From NCBI GenBank assembly GCA_011316305.1, contig SAUG01000085.1:310001-374000 (forward strand): a DNA stretch of 64,000 nucleotides, given 5' to 3'. The DNA comes from Rusavskia elegans (Eukaryota > Ascomycota > Lecanoromycetes > Teloschistales > Teloschistaceae). Numbering within the stretch: the stretch's first letter is position 1; every line of letters begins with the position of its first letter. Positions 58,434-64,000 of this stretch are shown piece by piece. The position numbers and the translations under genes were made by a program. The notes under the pieces were generated by a model, which saw nothing but the letters and a program-made list of their open reading frames with translations, ran no database searches and was not told the origin of the DNA.

Positions 58434-59529
58434 AAATGGATAGTTATAATTTTTATACTAGAATAATATTTTTATATTAGAGTTTAGTAGATTTAACGGT
58501 TTTAACGTATTAAATCCGAGTTTCTAGGTTCGATCCGAAATCGAATCGGATTAAATTCTAGAATAATCCGATCCGACTCGGTTCGATATCTAGAAAAGTC
58601 GGAACCGACTCGGATCGGATCGGTTCCTTTAACTAAAAATTAAAACCCGATCCGACGGCCAATCTAATTTAAACCGAAAGAAACCATCGGATTATAAAAA
58701 AATCGTTAACTTTTAAATATTAGAATATTCGTTCCGTAACTAGATATTATATTCTCGTACGCTGTTCTATATTAGATATTGATAGCTATTTATATAATTG
58801 AAAGTTCTAATAAATAGAATTAGATAAAATTTTATAATCTGCTTTTAATAGCGATACTAGTCGATATTTCCCCGAAAACGATCTTTTTTTTATATTACGG
58901 CGTCGCCGGCTTTTTTATATATTTTAATTATCGACTTTTTAACCGACGACTATTTATATTAACTAATTGTATTCATTTCTCTAAAAGATCTTCGTAATAG
59001 AAATCGTTTCTATTATCTAAATCGACAGTAACAGTATTTTTTTTAAATTTCTTTATTGAAGATAATATACGGTTTTTGGCGATATATAATATAAAATTTC
59101 TAGAATTTAAATTTTCTAAATACTTTAAATCGAGATTCAATATTGTTAGAATAATAGATTTCGACTTCTATAAATATGATTTATATTTATTTTCGACGTT
59201 TTCCGGCGCGAATTATTATTTTATCGTAAAAGATAATCTAATATTCCTCGGCGCGTAATTCGTCTATTTATTTTATTCAATAGTTCGGGCGTTATTTCTG
59301 TTAGCCATATATTTAATTAAAGTTTAATACGAGTCGAAAATCCGCTGTCTTTCACTCGGAAAAATACGTTGTCAATTATTAATAAAAAAGCGTCGAATTC
59401 GATTTCCCGAGTGATTATAATCCAGTTTTTACGCTATTAATATTTATTCTTTATTATCTAGCGAATCAAGCGTTTAGAATCGCGAGACGATATAATAAAA
59501 ATCCATCGTGATATAATTTTACTATATAG

Positions 59530-61040
59530 ATTTTATTTATTTATTTAGATTTTATTATTCGATAAATTAATGGTTCGATAGATAATAAAACGCTAGTATA
59601 CTAGTATCGAATATACGGTAATGGAATTTATATTATAATTTAAATAACGTAAATAAAGATTTTTAAAAATTTTAAACTTAATTTACTTAGTAATATAACC
59701 TATTTTTCTGTCGATAATTTAACGTAGAAGTTTTTATAGCTAAATATATCTCGCAGTTATCGCTTCTTTTTCTTTCTTTACTAGTAATATAAATTCTATA
59801 ATACTATATTCTCGCAAGTACTAAAAACCACAAAAATCTTTTACTTATATATATATATTCTCGTAATAGCTATAGTTGCAAGTTAAATTAGACGGTAGTA
59901 TCTTTTTATATCCGTAATAACTATATATACTTCCGCGGACGTCGAAAATATTATTATAGCTAGAGTAATTTATATCGATTATAATAAAATTCTCTTTTTT
60001 ATTATCTTTAAAACGTACTATTCGATCTTCTATCTTTCTTTAGTCTAATCGACTAGATTAAACTTTTAACTATAGTAGTTAATATACTTGCTAGCGACTT
60101 TCTTAAAACTACGCGGGCTAAAGAATATTTTAATAATTTAACGAAATAATTAGAAATAGATTATATGATATTTATAGTCGAGACAATAACTATAGATAAA
60201 TATATCGTAGTATAGTAATAAATATAGCGGAAAAATTAGAAATTGATAATTACCTATAATTAGATTAGCTATTTCGGTACGGATTTCTATCGGTATTTCG
60301 GAAATCTAATCCGAATTTTAGTAAATCGGTTTAATCCGACCTACTAAATAGTTTAAGTCGATTTCTAATATTAGAACCGAAAGTCGGATCGAATTATAAA
60401 ATAGAAATTAATAGAAATCTAATCCGACCTATTTAATATTCATTATAAAATATAATATTATAATTAATTAATTGATTAATATTATATTAAATCAATATAT
60501 TTGGATAATTTGTTTTGATAATATATTTAATCTAACTAGACTTTTCTTAGCTAGCGTAGATAATTAACTAGAGTTTCTTTTATATAAATAAATGTAACTT
60601 TTATACTAGAATTATACTTTTATACCAAAGTTTTACTTTTATTCTAGAATTCTACTTTTATACCAAAGTTATACTTTTATACTAGAATTTAACGATTTTA
60701 ACGGGTCGAATCTTAGAAAAACCCGACCTGATTCGGATTAGATCGAATAATTTCTTAACCCGACGGCCAGTCTATTTATAACGTCGAGAGAAAACTAGAT
60801 ATATAGTATTGAAATATAGTAGAAAATTCGTAATCGAATAAAAAAGAAAATAGTTAAATAGAAATAATTAGCCGCGTTATAAACTTTATCTGACGAATAT
60901 ATCTTTAGCTATAAAAGATTTACTATACGTAAAATATAATAATCGTTGTCGTATATAATATATATAAAATATATGTTTATATATAATTAACAATCCAATA
61001 TAATTCCAAATAAAAATTTTTCAAAAAAATTACTATATGG
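59530..61040. mobile_element. Second repeat element, copy 2, RIP-mutated and interrupted
   Basis: It shares long collinear segments with 57362-58240, including the ATATATCTCGCAGTTATCG, CTAGTAATATAA and CGTAATAACTATAT blocks and the 3' CGTATATAA...CAATATAA part. It carries many more C-to-T and G-to-A differences, and hAT-like copy 3 splits it at 60261-60774. The exact left end is uncertain. Confidence 0.55.
60261..60774. mobile_element. hAT-like element, copy 3
   Basis: 514 bp, beginning TAGATTAGCTATTTCGG and ending CCGACGGCCAGTCTA. The flanking 8-mers are CCTATAAT (60253-60260) and TTTATAAC (60775-60782); their three differences are all C/T transitions, as RIP would produce. It is collinear with copy 1 along its whole length and is the only uninterrupted copy. 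Confidence 0.75.
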
Positions 61041-61756
61041 ACAAAAATTTATATAACGAGGTTATTATCTAAATATCATCTAAATAAGTCGCTGAAATTA
61101 CGTGACTTATCTATTTAAATATATTTATCTATTATAATTAATATAGCGTTTATAGATATTAGCTTTTTTTATATATTTCAGCAATTTTATAGATTTGACT
61201 TTTTGTATTTTTTAATCAATTACTATTTTATATCTATATCTACTTGTTTATCAAAAGATTTTAGAAATAAAAGAATCAATATTTTCTTTTTCAGCTTTTT
61301 CGACGTGTTTTTCAAATTTTCGTACGATTCCTTTATTACAACTATAGCGTATATCGATATATTTATAAACTTTATTATTATATTAATATTTAACTTCACG
61401 AATATCGTTGAATTTGATCTATAAAAGATTTTTATCGCCTTTTTATTTAACAATAATAATAAGGTATTTAATTAAAAAACGCGAAAATTAATGAAATTTT
61501 TCGCGTTTTCGATATAATTCCGTATATAAATCTAAATATAAAACTCTATTATAAAATATCGAACAATATCGTTTTATTTTGTTTAATAAACTTTCGGTTA
61601 TTAAACTATCAATCTATATATAGTATATTCAAAGCTATTATCTAAATATAATCTTGAAATACTAAATATATATTATTAGAAACAATCGCGGAATCGAAAC
61701 TTTTTTGATTTCAACAATATTTTACGTATCTATTCTTTTATTATATATTTAATTGT

Positions 61757-61872
61757 GGTCTGGATGGCGCAGTAGTAACGCTGCATGACTTGGAGGCCTA
61801 ACGAATCCGCGTTCCATTTCGGAATTAGCGGAGTTAATCCAGCGGGTCGGAGGTTCGAATCCCTCGAAGGCT
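61757..61872 (+). ncRNA. tRNA-like pol III unit (tRNA relic or SINE-like head)
   Basis: An A-box-like TGGCGCAGTAG and a perfect B box GGTTCGAATCC lie about 80 bases apart, and a run of six T follows within 40 bases. An internal hairpin (TCCGC...GCGGA with an inner TTCC/GGAA stem) lies between. The 7 bases before the A box do not pair with those after the T arm, and the T stem has an A-C mismatch, so it is not a functional tRNA as it stands. It is surrounded by AT-rich repeat DNA. Confidence 0.4.
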
Positions 61873-63419
61873 AACTAATATTTGAGTTTTTTCTATCGAT
61901 CCTAATCGATTTTTATACAGAGTTTTTATATAGAAGGCTTATATAGTAGATCGTCTCGGTCTAGCCCGATAAATCGAAGTAAATTAAATTAATTAAAGTC
62001 AAATAGATTACGGTTTCCCTCTAGATTTTAATCCAGATCTAATTCCTTCGAGAATCTTAAATTCGAATTTTCGATAAAATACTTAAATACTAAATAATTA
62101 CGTAATCTAATCGAATTAGCGCCTCTAGCGTTAGATTCGTAAAAGACTAAAATTGAAATTCGAATGATTAATCGTATATATATATATATATATTTAATTG
62201 TACTATAATATATTATTTATAAACGTTTTTAAAAAAAAATTAAAATACAGTAAATAATAGTTTTAAATAAATATAAAGTAATATCAATTTAAATACGATA
62301 GTAGAAAAGATATCTATTTAATAAATAACTTAAAATTAAAAATATCGTTTATTTGTATTATTACGTTTTTTACTAAAAATCGGAATTTATAAAAGTCGGT
62401 TTTTTTTATCTACTATAAAGGTTAGAACGACATCGACGAAAATATTTAAAAATATAACTTGATATAAATATAATTAAATCATAAAAAAATATCGACTTTC
62501 TATAATATAAAATAAAAAAAGTAGTAAATATTTTGATTTGGCTAATAGAGATTTTTCGTTAAAATTAAACGTAGATTTAAATAGAAATAGAAGATATAAT
62601 AAAGTAAATTAGAAAGTTTCTAGAATTTAATCTTTAAAATTAAACGAGATTTATAGTAGTAAAAAAATATTTAATATTTAAAATTGAAACCTATTAGTAA
62701 ATAAAATACGGGCTATCAATACAGACTAATAATAACTACGAATATCAAATCTAAAAACTGAAAATTTACGAATATAAACTAATAATATAAATTCTATTAT
62801 AGATATATCGAAAATTAAAAAAAAAAATGAATTTTATTAAAAGTATATCTATAATTTTTGTAAATTGAAAAATTTTTAATTAAATTTAGTCTGGAGGCTA
62901 GAGATACGTATAGTTAACAGCGGTTTCGAAAGCGAATTTTGATTTAATTTTAACTATATTTTACGTATCTATCTACTTTATATTAAGTTATTTTCTATTA
63001 CAATTTTGTTATAAATCTTTTTTCTACTAATATAATATAGTATTTATCTTTTTTATTTGTTTAATAATTTCTATATTGCTAATAAAAAGGAAAATTTAAA
63101 CGAAAAGGTTTTTATTTTTATTTTTTGTAATTCGAGTCTAGATCGACGCTATAAATAATTATTAATGAATATTTCAAAAAATTTCTTCGGTATAATTAGA
63201 TAATAAATCTTTTATTTTATTTTTTTGTTTCAATAAAATATATATAGACGTTATTTATAGATATACGATATCGAATATATAATAGATTAATATTTTTATT
63301 AAATAATAAAAAAAAGTATATAGAAAATAAAAGTTTAGAAAATAGTAGTAGTCGCTAAATCTAGTAACTAATTTTTTTCTATCAAGAATTTAACCGTATA
63401 GAATAAACACGGAGTATTT

Positions 63420-64000
63420 CGCAAGACTTTATCTTGAATATTTTTATTAATTATATAAGGCCACCAAATAGCGATTCCTCTTTATATTCATACAATGACG
63501 AACACCGAGTCTGCGATTCCTCATCGCGACATGCTTAGTACTACCATATCTAGATAGCGCTCAGGCCTGCTCCCTCGGCTCTTCAGCCTAATATACAAGA
63601 AACCTCTTTTGTCGCATATCTTTATTCCACTATTTTACCTCCATTGCTTGAACCTTTTGTCAAAGAGAGTTGGGCAAAAATGTTTTTACTTGGTTGCAGA
63701 CCAATCAATCCCCGGATATAAGTTCCACCAGGGATAATCAATCAATACAAATCTCGCCGAGGCCTAGAGAGGGGCTATACCCGTGCGCCTTGTAACGCTT
63801 GGATACCGACCAATATCGACCATGCGATAGCGCTAACCGACACTCTAGCCGTAAGCGCAAGATATATTTCGAAGAGAGCCCGAGTCAATCCCTTCGTTTT
63901 TACTTCGTATCTGGCTGCGCCATAGCACCATCATCCCACGATAATGGCCTTGGTTCAAAGCAACGTCACGAATATACTTGCAAGCCTCTTCGACAATGCT
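63420..64000. other. Return to normal composition; possible gene edge
   Basis: A minus-strand frame is open from the right edge to a stop at 63845-63847 (52 codons, containing EEACKYIRDVALNQGHYRGM). A plus-strand ATG at 63944 is open to the edge. Either could be the end or start of a gene cut by the window; neither is recognisable. Confidence 0.25.

Larger units (their letters stand above)
56749..58666. mobile_element. hAT-like non-autonomous element, copy 1 (host of nested insertions)
   Basis: The element begins TAGACTGGCTAC and ends GGCCAATCTA, imperfect inverted ends of the type TAGACTGGC...GCCAGTCTA. It is flanked by exact 8-bp duplications ATTTAAAC at 56741-56748 and 58667-58674. Copy 2 interrupts it. 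Without that insertion and one target copy it would be about 552 bp. It carries no coding capacity. The 8-bp duplication suggests a hAT-type transposase supplied in trans. Confidence 0.75.
56370..63420. repeat. AT-rich, RIP-mutated repeat block
   Basis: About 7 kb of very AT-rich DNA with sharp borders. Inside, CpG dinucleotides survive (tcgg, cgac, gcgg) while CpA and TpG are rare and TpA is abundant. That pattern is left by repeat-induced point mutation, which changes CpA to TpA. No intact open frame above 80 codons exists. Repeated segments within it can be resolved into the elements listed separately. Parts from 58.7-59.5 and 61.05-63.4 kb match nothing else in the window. Confidence 0.85.

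Noticed and set aside
59076..61453. Short open frames in the AT-rich block
   Set aside because: They are Phe/Ile/Asn/Lys-only readings of AT-rich DNA and do not resemble proteins.
1..64000. CRISPR array, bacterial operon or phage features
   Set aside because: No regularly spaced repeats or ribosome-binding sites; spliced genes and fungal families show that the DNA is eukaryotic.

Overview
The window is nuclear DNA of a filamentous ascomycete (Pezizomycotina). Nearly every intact gene is split by short GT-AG introns (46-147 nt) with recognisable branch points. The families are typical of that group: an RNA-dependent RNA polymerase, SAT4/PTH11-type membrane proteins, an NRPS-like reductase, an NNP nitrate transporter, an astacin-like protease and a PigL_N-type STAND/ankyrin protein. 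A 7 kb AT-rich block (about 56.37-63.42 kb) keeps CpG but has almost lost CpA/TpG, which is the signature of repeat-induced point mutation (RIP). Leotiomycetes or Dothideomycetes would fit, but the order cannot be fixed by reading alone.

Layout. 0-6.5 kb: the left-edge part of an uncharacterised gene, a repeat-bearing tail-anchored protein, a four-cysteine secreted protein, and two decayed genes. 7.45-14.95 kb: a complete four-exon RdRP, then a large conserved fungal protein broken by a one-base frameshift and ending in a domain that resembles HicA. 15.4-16.0 kb: a wreck of a paralogue of the four-cysteine secreted protein. 18.1-26.5 kb: a DUF8004-like protein, a three-exon nitrate transporter, a secreted protein preceded by a decayed tandem copy of itself, and a GNAT acetyltransferase. 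26.9-29.1 kb: a zinc-ribbon-like protein and a degraded SAT4 gene.

30.2-41.2 kb looks like a small specialised-metabolism locus: a CYP52-like P450, an intact SAT4 receptor-like protein, a 1119-residue A-T-R adenylate-forming reductase, and on the opposite strand the scattered remains of an ABC-C (MRP-type) transporter. A tRNA-Ser(AGA) follows. 42-52 kb carries two unknown proteins, a GT32 glycosyltransferase, an astacin-like metalloprotease with an acidic repeat tail, and an UNC93-like MFS protein. 52.7-55.5 kb is a PigL_N-TPR-ankyrin protein lacking a nucleotide-binding domain.

From 56.4 to 63.4 kb there is a nested, RIP-mutated transposon graveyard. I can resolve three copies of one element with terminal inverted repeats and 8-bp target duplications (hAT-like), two copies of a second element, and a tRNA-like pol III unit. 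Normal base composition returns at the right edge.
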